From Cryptomeria japonica (Eukaryota; Streptophyta; Pinopsida; Cupressales; Cupressaceae): a stretch of DNA of 64,000 nucleotides. Shown one piece after another: positions 33,721 through 45,225 of this stretch. Position 1 is the first letter of the stretch, and each line of letters opens with the position of its first letter. The notes under the pieces were generated by a model, which did no database searches, was not told where the DNA came from, and saw only the letters and a program-made list of their open reading frames with translations. The position numbers and the translations under genes were made by a program. Where the stretch lies: NCBI RefSeq assembly GCF_030272615.1, contig NC_081413.1, positions 604,872,709 to 604,936,708 of the forward strand, given 5' to 3'.

Positions 33721-33725
33721 ATCCA

Positions 33726-33852
33726 TTGTCAGTTCCTGCGGGCCCCATTATACATAGGATTTCTGCCACCCAAATGCCACGTCACTTGACACTTCATCGT
33801 CCCATTGGCCATAGCCTTTATTTCATGTCAGCGTTCAATGACATGTATTTTC
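33726..33852. repeat. Direct repeat of 32161-32286
   Basis: CATTATACATAGGATTTCTG, then a CCACCCAAATGCCA box, and about 125 bases in all match 32161-32286 with about 15 differences. The pair brackets the pseudogene at 32824-33720. Confidence 0.88.
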
Positions 33853-34610
33853 GATGTTCAATGTACATGTATCTAGTTAGTTGGACTTTTTTTATATATT
33901 GAAATTATGAAGAAAAAATTACAACAAGTAAGTTGGACTTTTAATTCACTTATTTTTTGCGAGCTAAACATATTTTTTTTTATATTTATAAAATTATAAT
34001 CAATGATAATCAATGTAAAAATAATTAATGAAACATTACATAAAAAAGATCATAGTATTAAATTTATTTCCATTGTTTAAAAAACTATTGAAATAACATA
34101 GCTCATAGACATTGTGATCCTTATTGGATGCTGTCACTTGCATCCAATCCCTGACATTATGTTTTTTCAAATACTTCTTTGTCAAGCACTTCAAATATCT
34201 TTTATAAAAGGTCATCTCAGAAGTGACACTGAGTTAGTTCTTTAACTTTAGAGAAAAAATTAGAATAGACCTACTATTTTTTTATGACGAAAATTAAATC
34301 TTATATCCACACAAATTAATAACTATTTAAGCTATTTCAAAAAAAATGATTATGCTAAGTATCCTGCCATGGCATGATGGCATCAACAAATAATAAAATA
34401 AAATAGAAAGGATTTTTTATATCCATAAGAGGCAAACTGAAACGAACTAGAATTTACAAAATTATCATTAATATATATGTTTCGCAAATTTACAATTTTT
34501 ACATGTCGGTGTCCCTCAAAAACTTCAAAGCCAAAATGAGTGAGGTTACGAGGAAAACTACTAGGGGGTCAGGGCTAGGGCACATGTAGTGGACACATTC
34601 ATGGTTTACC
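33853..34610. other. AT-rich spacer, no gene seen
   Basis: About 750 bp of AT-rich sequence between two minus-strand pseudogenes. It holds no recognisable coding sequence. Confidence 0.5.
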
Positions 34611-35153
34611 CTAAGAATCCCACCCTCCCTCCATGTATAATTCTTCAAGCCAACTATAGTTTGCAAAGTCATCTAGGAGGAACCATTTCTAGAGAAAATC
34701 CCTACCAATCCGCACCCATTTCCTATGACGCATAAACTCCTCCACACTAAAGTCCAAAAGAAATGATTTCCTGGCCACTGTTTGGTCAGGGAGGAGAAGC
34801 TTGGTTAATTCATTCGCCCAAGGGATCCCCACCCCTACTTCTGCAAAGAAGACAATAGTAATGTCATCACCAAGGAAGTCTTCTTTAAACACCTTCCTTA
34901 GCAACATTAACATATTGACCTTGTCTCCTCCGAGATCAAGAAGAGACGCCAAGAACTGGGTCGTAATGTCTGTGTTAACACGGTATCTATTTTAATTACG
35001 CAGAAACTCTTTATCCAACACCATCCTCATAGCCTCATTAGTGAACATCCCAACCTCCTTATAGATGTATTGGAGGGTTGGGTCTCTAACGGAGCCCAAA
35101 AAGGCCCTCTGGTCCTCCGCATAAATTATTCTCAAGCGGATAGGAGTGTCCAT
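34611..35153 (-). pseudogene. Unknown 180-codon protein, single frame with two stops
   Basis: ATG 35153 to TAG 34611, in one frame with internal TAA 34992 and TAG 34689. Readable stretches are PIRLRIIYAEDQRAFLGSV, then NEAMRMVLDKEFLR, VNMLMLLRKVFKEDFLGDD and SVEEFMRHRKWVRIG. The mix of charged and hydrophobic residues suggests a globular helical protein. The family is unknown to me. It has the same strand and decay style as the 32824-33720 pseudogene, about 900 bp upstream of it in reading order, so the two may belong to one element. Confidence 0.65.
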
Positions 35154-36240
35154 CTTGAGAAATTAGAATACCAAATTATACAACTTAAGCCTATAGACCT
35201 AAACTAGAAGTAGAATTTAAATATTGTGAGCTCGGATGATTTATCTACCAAAGGTTAATTGAAGATGAAAGAAGCAGAGATCGTCTATAAATAGTTGAAT
35301 CTCTTGATTGTAATAATTCTTTCTCTAACTGTATTAATTCCTTTAATTTTTTTTAAATCTCTTGTATATCTTTGCAAATCTTTCCCATAAATGCACTAGT
35401 GTGCGAAATTGGAAACAACTATAAACTAGTACCAAATACCACATTGGAAGTCATGGGGATAGAGTGGATTACAGTTAGTGACTAGACATATATATAATGA
35501 CCAACACTATCGATCCTGACATTTGATACATGTCTATTGAAACCAATTCCATTCTGGGCACTTTCTGGTGAACTACGTTCTCTTCAAAAATTTGGGCCGA
35601 AATAAAACTTTGGCCATTGATCTATGATCATCGAATGGTTTAAAATCATTGATGGATTTTAGGTACGTGTCACGTGTCAAAGAGGCCATGCTTATCGATA
35701 CATCGTGCAAAGTCCAGACTCAATGTGATGTACTCATGTGGTGTGATGTGCCTTGTCTACTAATGGCAATGAATTCATGAAATCACTAATAAAATATATA
35801 TTTTTCCATAAATAACAAAATATTAGCTAAACAAATTAAATAATTTTCAAGCAGTAGATAAAAATCGCCAATACACTTAAATAATTTTTCCTTCGGAGTA
35901 AAAATTTTTACCCATACAATTAGATATGTTTTCCTTTAAACGAAAAATATTCGCCTCCTACAATAAATATTTTCCCCATAGAATAAGGTATTATTCGCCA
36001 GAATTTTATGGAACTTTTGTACCCTAGAAAAAAATCGCTAATTCAAAATAATTTTTTTTCCTATTTTGAAAAAAAAAATTGCCATCAATATGAAAATTCC
36101 CCCCAAAAATAATGCCTGATTCACCAGGGTTTTATAGTTTTGCCCCAGGGGTTCTTTCTTAAAGTTATCCCAGCCGCTCAGTCTCAAGACTCTAGTCCCT
36201 ACTGGGCTAAGGCCTAGTGTTCAGGTTTGACTCCTAAAAT
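35154..36240. other. Spacer with a weak repeat copy, no gene seen
   Basis: About 35585-35700 resembles the 265-bp repeat (GGGCCGAAAT, then TGATCATCGAATGG). 35800-36110 is AT-rich with repeated AAATTCGCC-like words. A GTTTGACTCC near 36222 looks like a tRNA B box, but no cloverleaf fits. Confidence 0.5.
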
Positions 36241-37210
36241 TAATATGTTTTATAGATTCTTTTGCAAAATAAAATTTTAACCATAGATAACCTAAGAAAG
36301 AGGGGATTTTGCATCCTCAATAGATGCTATCTATGTCTCAATGATGAGGAATTTGTGAACCATATTTTAATCCACTGTTCTTTTGTCCAACCTATCTGGG
36401 TGATTTTTTTCCAGCATTGGGGTTTAAATTGGGTGTTCCCTGAGGAGATTCAAGATTGTTTCAGGAGTTGGTCTTACAATACTAAAAATCCGACCATAAG
36501 AAATTTATGGAAGTTTTCCTTTCAAAATATCCTATGGGGTATCTAGAAAGAAAGGAATAATAGAATTTTTAGGAATGACATTAACCCCTCCGAGGTGGTT
36601 TGGGCTAAGATAAAATACAATTTTTTTGATAATGTGATGGCTAGTGGATCTCATTATTGCAATAATAAGGAAGATTATGAGTCTAAGGAGCTGGAACATC
36701 CCAGCCCACATGGACATTAATACCAATCAACTCAAAAGAAGGATGTGTCGCTGGTCTTTTCCTCCCAATGATTGGATTAAGGCTAACTTTGATGGGGTTG
36801 GTAAACAGAACCCAGGGCCAGTTGGCTATGGTGGAGTTATTTGAAATTGTGTTGTCTTTTGCATAGGGGTGGTGGCCTTCGCCTTGGGGAACCAAACAAA
36901 TCATTTGGCTGAAGCTATGGGCACCCTCCAAGCTGTTAAATTAGCACATCTGGGAGTCAAATTCTTATAGGTAGAGGGAGATTCTAAAAATATTATCAAT
37001 TGCCTCCTTGGTAAGCATCAACCCTCATGGACAATAAAAATATCAGTGACACGGCCAATGAGATGCTTGAGGGATTCAACCAGTGTTACATCTTTCATGA
37101 TTATAGAGAGGCCAACAAGAGAGTTGGCTGGGCTGCCAATGGGACAGTACAGAGCACGCAAATCAAGATTTGGTATGGTGAGGGGGAGCTCCCTCAAGTG
37201 GCAGGAGACC
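36241..37210 (+). pseudogene. 3' end of an L1-type LINE: zf-RVT and RNase H domains
   Basis: Frame 1 from about 36262 gives the plant zf-RVT motif: KILTIDNLRKRGF, then CYLCLNDEEFVNHILIHC, ending at LWGI, a TAG, and KERNNRIFRN. After a frame change near 36640 an RNase H domain follows with WIKANFDGVGKQNPGP, YGGVI, HLAEAMGTLQAV and VEGDSKNIIN, keeping the Asp, Glu and Asp positions of the active site. A second frame change near 37035 leads to YREANKRVGWAAN. The reverse transcriptase and endonuclease upstream are missing, as expected from 5' truncation on insertion. It is a dead fragment. Confidence 0.85.
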
Positions 37211-37240
37211 TTTTAAATTATACAAGATATCATGGTAAAT

Positions 37241-39061
37241 AAGGTAGGATTTGATATCATATCTAGAGATGGTAGGGGTGGTCGTGGCATCATGAAACAG
37301 TATCGTAAGCAAGCGAGAGGGAGGTACATTAGCAATTGCTATATCATCTCGCATTCTTTGTGCGTTCTTCTTTCCTCTTGGAGTGGAAGCTTAAGAAATA
37401 TCCATTAGCTTCTAGAGGCTTCTTCCCTGCTGAAAAGAAAGTCTGCAGAGAAGAGTGGTATTTGCACAAAATTATAGTCGACTGATATCGATAAGAAGAT
37501 GGGGGAAAATTGCAAGTGCACGGAGGCAACTAAAATTGATAAATGGTGGGACCATTGCAGTAGGAAGGTTAAGGTTAATGAGACCATTATCGCTTTGGCT
37601 ACGGGTCTACCAATGGATGGTATCAAATTCTACAGGGACTAGAAGCTGTCGAATGCTACTGTGAAGAAATTGCCTATGGATGAGGAGGAGAAAGTGAAAC
37701 TGGTGAAGGGAAGCCACACATACTACTCCCCTAAGGTAATTAGGATGATCTAACAATGGATTTTGTTTTCTATTATAGAATTCATAACTTTAGATGGTAG
37801 ATATACCAAGGTTTATAACTACCATTTTGTTACTCTCAAGCATTTATGGTACAAGGAGAAAATTTCCCTCCCCTACTACTTGTTTTGTGCCCTAAATGCC
37901 AGGATTATGGATGCTATCTCTAATCCCAAAACCAATCCTTCTTTGCATGAGGGTCTTATGGTGGTTCTTTATAACCACATCAAGAATACCACTGTTCAAT
38001 TGAATATTGTAGAGGTTTTTGAGTCCGATGAGGAATTGGATGATTCGGATGATGGTGATGGTGAGGGTTATGACACAGAGGCCGATGTTGAGATGGACCC
38101 CCATATCACTGGGTGGAGCAAGCATAAAAGGAAAACTGGGCAAGAGGATCAGGGTAAAGCGTCAGCCAGAAGGAAGCAAAATGGGGAAGATGGTGATAGT
38201 TGGTATGAGGAAGAAGACGAGACTGAAGATGATATGGAGACAGACAGCGAGGAGGTTTAAATTCTTTCTAGCTAGAAGAAAAAGCGGAAGATGCTAAGAG
38301 GTAAGGATTTGAGAGCTAAGAACCATTTTCCGCTTCCTATTGGTTCCAAGGACCACAGTAAGCGCTTGGCTGGGGAGGACACCCCCATCAAGGAAGCTAA
38401 GAATGCTGAGTGGAAGGAGGTGGGTCTGGAGGTGAACTTGGATCTTGTGGGAGACAAGGCCCAGGATGGCTCCCATTTAGATATTGACCTTTGTTTCAAA
38501 AATGACATAGACTCCTTCAATAAGGTCTTCCTTTGGGTTCAAAAGGAAATAACAAGCATAAAAGCCAAACAGGTCCAGGAGGCCAGCAAAATTGAAGCTT
38601 TGGAATCTATCAGCACTGATAAATTCAGTTCCCTCCCTAACTTCTTAAGTGAGCTTACAAAAGCTATCAACAATGCAAACGAAATCATAAATGCCCAACA
38701 CAATAACTTTCAAACCTTGGAAGATAGAGTTGTGGCTACTGAAAATGGGATGGAAGGGGTTGGGAAGACTCTCAAAAAGATTGGGGAGAAGAGTCACAAG
38801 ATTTTAAGGCCACCTTTTGATAGAATTAAGGTCCTTATCAGCAAGCTTGAAAGTGTCAAAGGGGAAAAGGCCTTCGGGGACACCACTGAGGTGAAGGAAG
38901 ACACCCCTCAAGATAAGGAGATGGGTCCTAGAAAAAGAACTCGTGCAAGCCCCAGAAAGAAGCAAAACCAAAGCAGGGATATTGAGGAGATCAAGCAGAC
39001 TGCTCAAAACATGGAGCAACTAGATCTGGAAGCTATCAAGTTGCTAAAGAACTTTACCTAG
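37241..39061 (+). pseudogene. Acidic/coiled-coil transposon-type protein, single frame with six stops
   Basis: One frame reads through to TAG 39059, with stops at TAG 37406, TAG 37475, TAG 37640, TAA 37751, TAA 38258 and TAG 38273. The N-terminal part resembles the plant transposon proteins that plant genomes often list as putative plant transposon protein: VNETIIALATGLPMDGIKF, then HTYYSPKV and KISLPYYLFCALNARI. An Asp/Glu-rich segment (38020-38255) follows, then basic KKKRK and a long helical region (38500-38850), ending with basic patches. The match is from memory of the family style and is moderate. It lies head-to-tail behind the LINE fragment. No polymerase follows. Confidence 0.6.
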
Positions 39062-39262
39062 TCTTCACTTTTCTTTTCTGCATTTTTTATTGTCTTGTCT
39101 TTAGTTCCTGTGTGTTGTGTCTTTCTGTTGGTGGCTTTTTGTTATCTGGCCAAGTGTTTTTTCTATGTCTACTGTCTCTATCTTTTTCAGTGTTCTTTAA
39201 TGTCTATCTTTTAATGTAATGTTGTAAAAGGTTTTAGGGGCCCTTCAAAATCTGTTTTCCCC
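39062..39262 (+). other. T-rich 3' region ending in a shared repeat tail
   Basis: A T-rich untranslated stretch that closes with AGGGGCCCTTCAAAATCTG and TTTTCCCCTAATAAAAAAC. The same tail recurs inverted at about 48706-48745 and, more diverged, at 57737-57770. This suggests the common 3' end of one retroelement family. Confidence 0.6.
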
Positions 39263-40397
39263 TAATAAAAAACAGACACAATTTCAATATAATATTTATA
39301 TTAATATTATATGTAAATATTAATATGAAAAAAATTAGGTATAATATTTTTGTAATACATATAATGTTTTGAATATGGTTAGGTTTTATATTCAATTTGG
39401 TTTGATGTAAAAATGTATTTTGGAATAGAGGAATCAATATCAATAGAAAACATATTTTTATTAGTGAGTTAAAAAATAAGTGAATAAATATATTTAAATA
39501 GAAATATCTAACCAATATATTTTGTTGAGAAGTAAAAGCAGATTTATAATTAAATATGTTATATGTAAAATTTATTAAATAGAATATAAGAATATATTAT
39601 AAATTATTATATTATTATTGGGATCATTATCATTTATTCAATTAAATTTATTCTATTTATTAATTAATTATAACTCCTTATAAATTAGTCTACATATATG
39701 TAATACTATACATGTATTTTTTTGAGATTTTTCTTAACTTATATTTTGGTTCTTTTAACAAATTATTTTTATATTTAAATTCTATTAAACTTTAAAAAAT
39801 AATCTCACTACATATTAAGGTTAAATTATGATTTATTATTATTTTATTTTATTTAGTTTATTTTTAAATATTATATTATAATGTCAAATACAATATAAAT
39901 AATATTTATTATTCATTATTACATGTATAAGAATTTAAATTTTAGTAACTAACTCCCCCCTTCCCATTCAACTTTAACTTCATAAAAGTAGTTAATAAAA
40001 TAAATCTCAACTCTACCATTTTCTTTAATTACATTAAGTATTTTACCATTTTATTGAAAATCAATGAACATTTTTCATTCAAATATTTTAATCAAAATCA
40101 AAATAAATCAATCTTTTTCAAAATATTAATTCTTTCAATTATCTAATTTATTTTATTTTACATAAATAAAAAAATATCTTAAAAACTGATTTTAATGTAT
40201 TATTATATATAAAAAGTTACTTTATAACATAAATATAATACAAATAATAAAGAAAATAAACTATATATATTAAAATATATAATTTATATAGTATTCGAAC
40301 CCCCGTAATGGTGTCATTTTCTAAGAATCAAAATTATAATTTCACAATTATAGCATATGGAAAAAATGTTAGATGTACAAATGTATGCTAATATAAA
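39263..40397. other. Very AT-rich spacer, no gene seen
   Basis: Over 1 kb made almost entirely of A and T with short ATATTA, TTTAATTA and TATAAAT words. No reading frame or repeat unit could be defined. It is the left flank of the second LTR retrotransposon. Confidence 0.7.
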
Positions 40398-41339
40398 TGA
40401 TTCGGGTGGATAAACATTTCACCAAAATAGATTGTTCCAGATGCTCTTGACACCCATGTGATTCCCTCTGTTCTGAATGTAGCATGTATGCTATTAAAAA
40501 AATATTGTCCTGCGGAATAAGTTCAATGGAGGGGTCAACGGTTTTAACCATTGATCCCTAATTTCATGCAACCACTCATTTACCATCATGCCACATGAAC
40601 ACTCCGAGTTGGGAAAGGGCGGTTATGATTTTTGTTGTCATAATTGCGATAAACCATGAAAAGAGGGGTCGAAGCCCTCCATATATTATATTAAAATGTT
40701 AAAATTTTAAAGGCCAACATAAAATCAAATCCGAAAAGGAGGTTAGGTGGTTTTGAAGGATTTAAAAGTTATTTTAAGGAGATTTATCATTGTAAATGGG
40801 AGATATGGGGAATATGTTTGTTAACCCCATTTTAGCATGTAAATTGTATAAAAGGGAGGTATGTTGGACATGGAATATTGGAGAATGAGTAGTGAATTGT
40901 GAGGAAATTGGGAGAGAGTTGAAGATTGGAGATTTGGTGAGAAAATTTCTTTTGGGTGTTTGGTAGTGAATGGTTCATCTTTGTGCATTGGGAGCTTGAA
41001 ATCAAGCTTGTTGCATGTGGGAGAAGGACTTTGTAATTCATTATCGTCCAAGGAGACATAAGGAGTCTTTGTAACCATTGAGATGCTTTGTAACCATTTT
41101 CTGGAGCTGAATCAAGGATCGATCAATCCATTGGAGGGACCCGGAGACGTAGCCAATTGGCGAACTCCATTGTCAACTTGTGTTTTGTCTTCTCTCTTCT
41201 TTCTCTCTTTTGTTCAAACTACTGTTATTTGATCATTATGTTTATTCAAACAATTTGATTGTAATTTTAAGACCTTCATTTAATCATTGCAAAAGTTAAC
41301 ATCTCACATGCAACAGTCATAGATCCTAACATCAGATCA
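40398..41339 (+). repeat. 5' LTR of the Gag-protease element
   Basis: 942 bp, matched across its length by 43520-44468. It contains the TATA box at 40847 and ends TCAGATCA just before the primer-binding site. Confidence 0.95.
40847..40854 (+). promoter_or_regulatory. TATA box of the 5' LTR
   Basis: TATAAAAG, a near-consensus plant TATA box, about 490 bp before the LTR end. It is identical in the 3' LTR at 43976-43983, so it has been kept in both copies. Confidence 0.75.
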
Positions 41340-41341
41340 AG

Positions 41342-41353
41342 TGGTATCAGAGC
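41342..41353 (+). other. Primer-binding site, initiator Met tRNA type
   Basis: TGGTATCAGAGC, the classic plant site complementary to the 3' end of initiator tRNA-Met, two bases after the LTR. Confidence 0.92.
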
Positions 41354-41380
41354 TTGTTTGACTAGTGTTTGCAGAGGTGG

Positions 41381-43411
41381 ATGTTAACACGATCGAAGAG
41401 CCAATGTGGTGAAGGCACACTTGCAAAGTATAATCCTGAAATCGGGAAACGAAGGACATTTCCACTAAAGATGTCAGAAATTGCAACTGAACAAGAATAC
41501 CCAGAGCTCAGTGAAAGAGACTTTCAGAAAGCTTTTTTTAAAATGAAGGCTATGGTAGAAGTGCTCTACAAAGAGAGGCAAGAACGGATGAAGCATGAAA
41601 AAGGAGATTCATCAAAGGACCATGGAGATCGAGAGGACAAAGGGAAGCGATCGGGAGGTGGTGATTTTCCACCAAAAACTCCTCCTTCTCCTTCTCCTCC
41701 TTCTTCCCCTTCTTCTTCTTCTTCTACTTTTGTTAATCCTTCCAAGAGCACATCTAAGCCTATAATTAAATTGGATGTAAAATTTGAATTACCTAAGTAC
41801 TTTGGGGAGTTAGATGCTGAAAAGTTAGATGATTGGGTCCAACAGGTAGAAGTGTATTGTAGGATACAAGGCCTAGTAGAAGATGCCTCAGCCACTCTCC
41901 GGTTGGGAGGAACAGCTCTCACCTGGTGGGAGAGTAGGTCTAGAGAAGAAAGTGCTCACCATGGTAATGTCAGTATGCCTTAGATGGAATTTGTTGCTGC
42001 TCTCAAGAAGCAGTTCTACCCATTAGGACATATGCAACAATTGACAATGAACTGGCAAACCTTTAGGCAAGCTAAGGGTCAGTCTGTCCAAGATTACACC
42101 CATGAGTTTAGAAAACGGGCTATTGCTTTGAATGTGCCATTGTATACTCAGGATACACTTCTTAAGTACATAGGTGGTTTGCATTCTTACCTAAGACATT
42201 CTGTTTTGATGTTGAATCCTAGTAATTTGGATGAAGTCAGTGTTCAAGACACACATCTAGAGTCTAGGGGTAAGAATTTTGACAATGATAATTTTGTACA
42301 AAAGTCATCTAAGGTTGCAGAAATAAAAAGAGAAAAGAAGACAACTACTATTAAGAAAGAGTTCACATGTTCGCATTGTGACAAGAAAGGTCATGATGAA
42401 GAACATTGTTGGTGGTTGCATCCAGAATTGAAACCTAAGTGGGTTCAAAAATAGAAAGGTAAGGACAAGGCCGCAAATGTTGTTATGGATCTTGGTTCAG
42501 AGTCTGAAGATGAAACTAAGATCACAGCAATGGGTTTGGAAGGTAAGCCTCCTATTTCCAGTGTTTCCTTTGATAGTTGTGCTTCTACTTCTCAAGTTAA
42601 CGATGTCCCTGAAGATAAGAAAAGAAATGAGCTTTTTCATGTAAGGGTTGTTGCTAAACACACTAAAGTTGATGCACTCATAGATAGTGGATCCCAAACT
42701 AACTTAATCTCAGAAGATGTTGTAAGGAATTTGGGATTGAAAAGTACTCCACATAAGAGACCTTATCTACTAGGTTGGGTTTGTGAAAACAGTAAATTGC
42801 AAGTAACAAGGCAATGTACTTTAAGGTTCACAATCTCAAGTAAGTATGTTGATAAGGTACAGTTCAATGTGGTTCCACTAGATGTTTGCGGAATAGTGTT
42901 GGGTAGCCCTTATTTGTATGATCGGAAGGCTATTTTCTACAGGAAATTTAATCAGTATAATTTGTTTAAAGATGGCATCAAGTATATTGTACACTCTCAC
43001 AAGGTTAAGACTAATGAGTCTTTTGCAAACACAGGGCAGTTGAAGAGGGTGATTAATGCAAGTAAAGATTTGTCTCTTATGTCTGTCAGATTAGGTGATC
43101 CTAGGCATGAACTTGAAGCAATCAAGGCTAATCAAGCTCAGATGTCACAAAATATGCCAATGGTACAATGTGAGGAGACAAAAAATGAAAGCATGGATAA
43201 TCAGGATCCTTCTAGTAAAAATGTTCTTGTGGTAAAGGACCATTATGTTGTTGATTTGATCACTTTTGTATCTGCATTGTTGCTCAGTTTGATACTAGCC
43301 AGTGGTTATTGGTTAGTGGCTACAATAGTTGATGTAGAGGCATATGGGAGTGATATCATGATGTTTATAAACAACAATATTTTTGTAGTCTTAATCTTGA
43401 TTGCAAGTTAG
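41381..43411 (+). pseudogene. gag-pro: Gag-protease polyprotein with C-terminal transmembrane tail
   Basis: From ATG 41381 (MLTRSKSQCGEG) one frame reads to TAG 43409, broken only by TAG 41981 and TAG 42452. Residues about 60-130 are a charged, Pro/Ser-rich linker. A Retrotrans_gag domain follows (PKYFGELDAEKLDDWVQQVE, LRLGGTALTWWESRS, RQAKGQSVQDYTHEFRKRA). A CCHC zinc knuckle CSHCDKKGHDEEHC lies near residue 330. A retropepsin-like protease DALIDSGSQTNLIS lies near residue 432. Where reverse transcriptase should begin, the frame instead ends with two hydrophobic helices, ITFVSALLLSLILASGYWLV and IFVVLILIAS, near residues 622-677. Gag and protease calls are firm. The role of the tail is unknown. 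Confidence 0.88.
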
Positions 43412-43508
43412 GTACAAAGATGCACAGATGACACAGGGCAAGTGGGGAGGCCATGCCCTCACTTAATTTCTGAATAAATGCAACTTTTGGAGGTCCAAAA
43501 GTTCTCTA

Positions 43509-43518
43509 GTGGGGAGGA
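43509..43518 (+). other. Polypurine tract
   Basis: GTGGGGAGGA immediately before the 3' LTR, the expected primer for plus-strand synthesis. Confidence 0.8.
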
Positions 43519-43519
43519 T

Positions 43520-44468
43520 TGATCCGGGTGGATAAACATTTCACCAAAATAGATTGTTCTAGATGCTCTAAAAATATGACACCCATGTGATTCCCTCTGT
43601 TCTGAATGTAGCATGTATGCTATTAAAAGAATATTGTCCTACAGAATAAGTTCAATGGAGGGGTCGACAGTTTGAACCATTGATCCCTAATTTCATGCAA
43701 CCACTCATTTACCATCATGCCACGCGAAGACTCCGAGTTGGGAAAGGGCGGTTATGATTTTTGTTGTCATAATTGCGATAAACCATGAAAAGAGGGGTCG
43801 AAGCCCTCCATATATTATATTAAAATGTTAAAATTTTAAAGGCCAACATAAAATCAAATCCGAAAAGGAGGTTAGGTGGTTTTGAAGGATTTAAAAGTTA
43901 TTTTAAGGAGATTTATCGTTGTAAATGGGAGATATGGGGAATATGTTTGTTAACCCCATTTTAGCATGTAAATTGTATAAAAGGGAGGTATGTTGGACAT
44001 GGAAGATTGGAGAATTAGTAGTGAATTGTGAGGAAATTGGGAGAGAGTTGAAGATTGGAGAATTGGTGAGAAAATTTCTTTTGGGTGTTTGGTAGTGAAT
44101 TGTTCATCTTTGTGCATTGGAAGCTTGAATTCAAGCTTGTTGCACATGGGAGAAGGACTTTGCAATTCATTATCGTCCAAGGAGACATAAGGAGTCTTTG
44201 TAACCATTGAGGTGTTTTGTAACCATTTTATGGAGCTGAATCAAGGATCGGTCACTCCATTGGAGGGACTCAGAGATGTAGCCAATTGGTGAGCTCCGTT
44301 ATCAACTTGTGTTTTGTCTTCTCTCTTCTTTGTCTCTTTTGTTCAAACTATTGTTATTTGATCATTATGTTTATTTAGACAATTTGATTGTAATTTCAAG
44401 ACCTTCATTTAATCATTGCAAAAGTTAACATCTCATGTGCAACAGTCATAGATCCTAACATCAGATCA
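43520..44468 (+). repeat. 3' LTR of the Gag-protease element
   Basis: 949 bp, starting TGATCCGGGTGG and ending CAGATCA, followed by the ATAAA duplication. It differs from the 5' LTR by about 40 substitutions and by an extra AAAAATA near 43571. Confidence 0.95.
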
Positions 44469-44739
44469 ATAAAATAATGAGAAGAAATCATAGTAGATTA
44501 TGGATGCTAAGGGTCAATCAATAGGAACATATAATTTGTCAACAATTTTCATTTAATAGAATCAAAGAGGGTGTTTCTAGAGATTAAATACATGAACAAT
44601 AAAGGGAAATGATCATAGAGTTAAGTATTTAGAAAATTATATCCAATGTGTAATAAAGTTTTAAAGATTTGCTATTAGTATTTCATTATTTAGTTAAACA
44701 ATCCAAATACAATTATAAGGAAAAAAGAGAAAGCATGCT

Positions 44740-45225
44740 TAAAGAAAACTCTCTATCTAAGAAATAAAGGTATACAACTCTTGTCTCTATCTCTCTCAAA
44801 TTTATCCTAATTATTTGACACATCAATTCAATTATTACAAATTTTCCTTTGTAGAGATTTGCACTAGACCATGACAAAATCAACTAGAAGGAGATACTCT
44901 CAATTCAATACAATCAACCTCTTAACATAACCATGTTCATAAAATTAAAAAAAATAATGCTTAAAATGTCTTGAATTTTCTTTCTATATAATTTTACCCT
45001 TCTCCTATTGCTTCAAACTATATAATTGCTTCAAAAAACTAATCATTTTCCTATGCAGGTCTCCTTGAACTATGCCTCCAAGAAATAAAGGTATGAAACT
45101 ATTCGGCCTCTCTCCCTCACATCTCTCCCAATTATTCTTGGGAACCTTAATTCCACTATTACAAATGTCTCTTTTACAGAAATATACTTCAAGCCATGGC
45201 AAAGTCAAGAACAATAAGGCACCAA
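44740..45225. repeat. Two diverged direct repeats about 320 bp apart
   Basis: AAGAAATAAAGGTAT at about 44758 and again at 45079 each begin about 160 bases of related sequence (CTCTCTC, CCTAATTATT or CCCAATTATT, ATTACAAAT). This is an old local duplication. Confidence 0.65.

Larger units (their letters stand above)
40398..44468 (+). mobile_element. Complete LTR retrotransposon encoding Gag, protease and a hydrophobic tail
   Basis: It begins TGATTCGGGTGG and ends CAGATCA. ATAAA occurs directly before (40393-40397) and after (44469-44473) as a 5-bp target duplication. The LTRs are 942 and 949 bp. A primer-binding site TGGTATCAGAGC (initiator methionine tRNA type) follows the 5' LTR, and a polypurine tract precedes the 3' LTR. 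The internal 2.2 kb holds one frame for Gag and protease, with no reverse transcriptase, RNase H or integrase. I counted about 40 substitutions and one 7-base indel between the LTRs (about 4 percent), mostly transitions. It is non-autonomous and must have been mobilised by a partner. Confidence 0.95.

Noticed and set aside
36155-36235. Possible tRNA or SINE promoter (GTTTGACTCC resembles a B box)
   Set aside because: No matching A box at the right distance and no cloverleaf could be drawn.
37892-38520. Several minus-strand and alternative frames over 37.9-38.5 kb
   Set aside because: Shadows of the acidic and basic regions of the + strand ORF at 37241-39061.
40821-41078. Minus-strand frames of 75-85 codons in both LTRs (also 43950-44207)
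   Set aside because: They lie within the LTR promoter region opposite to the element's transcription, and recur only because the LTRs are repeats.
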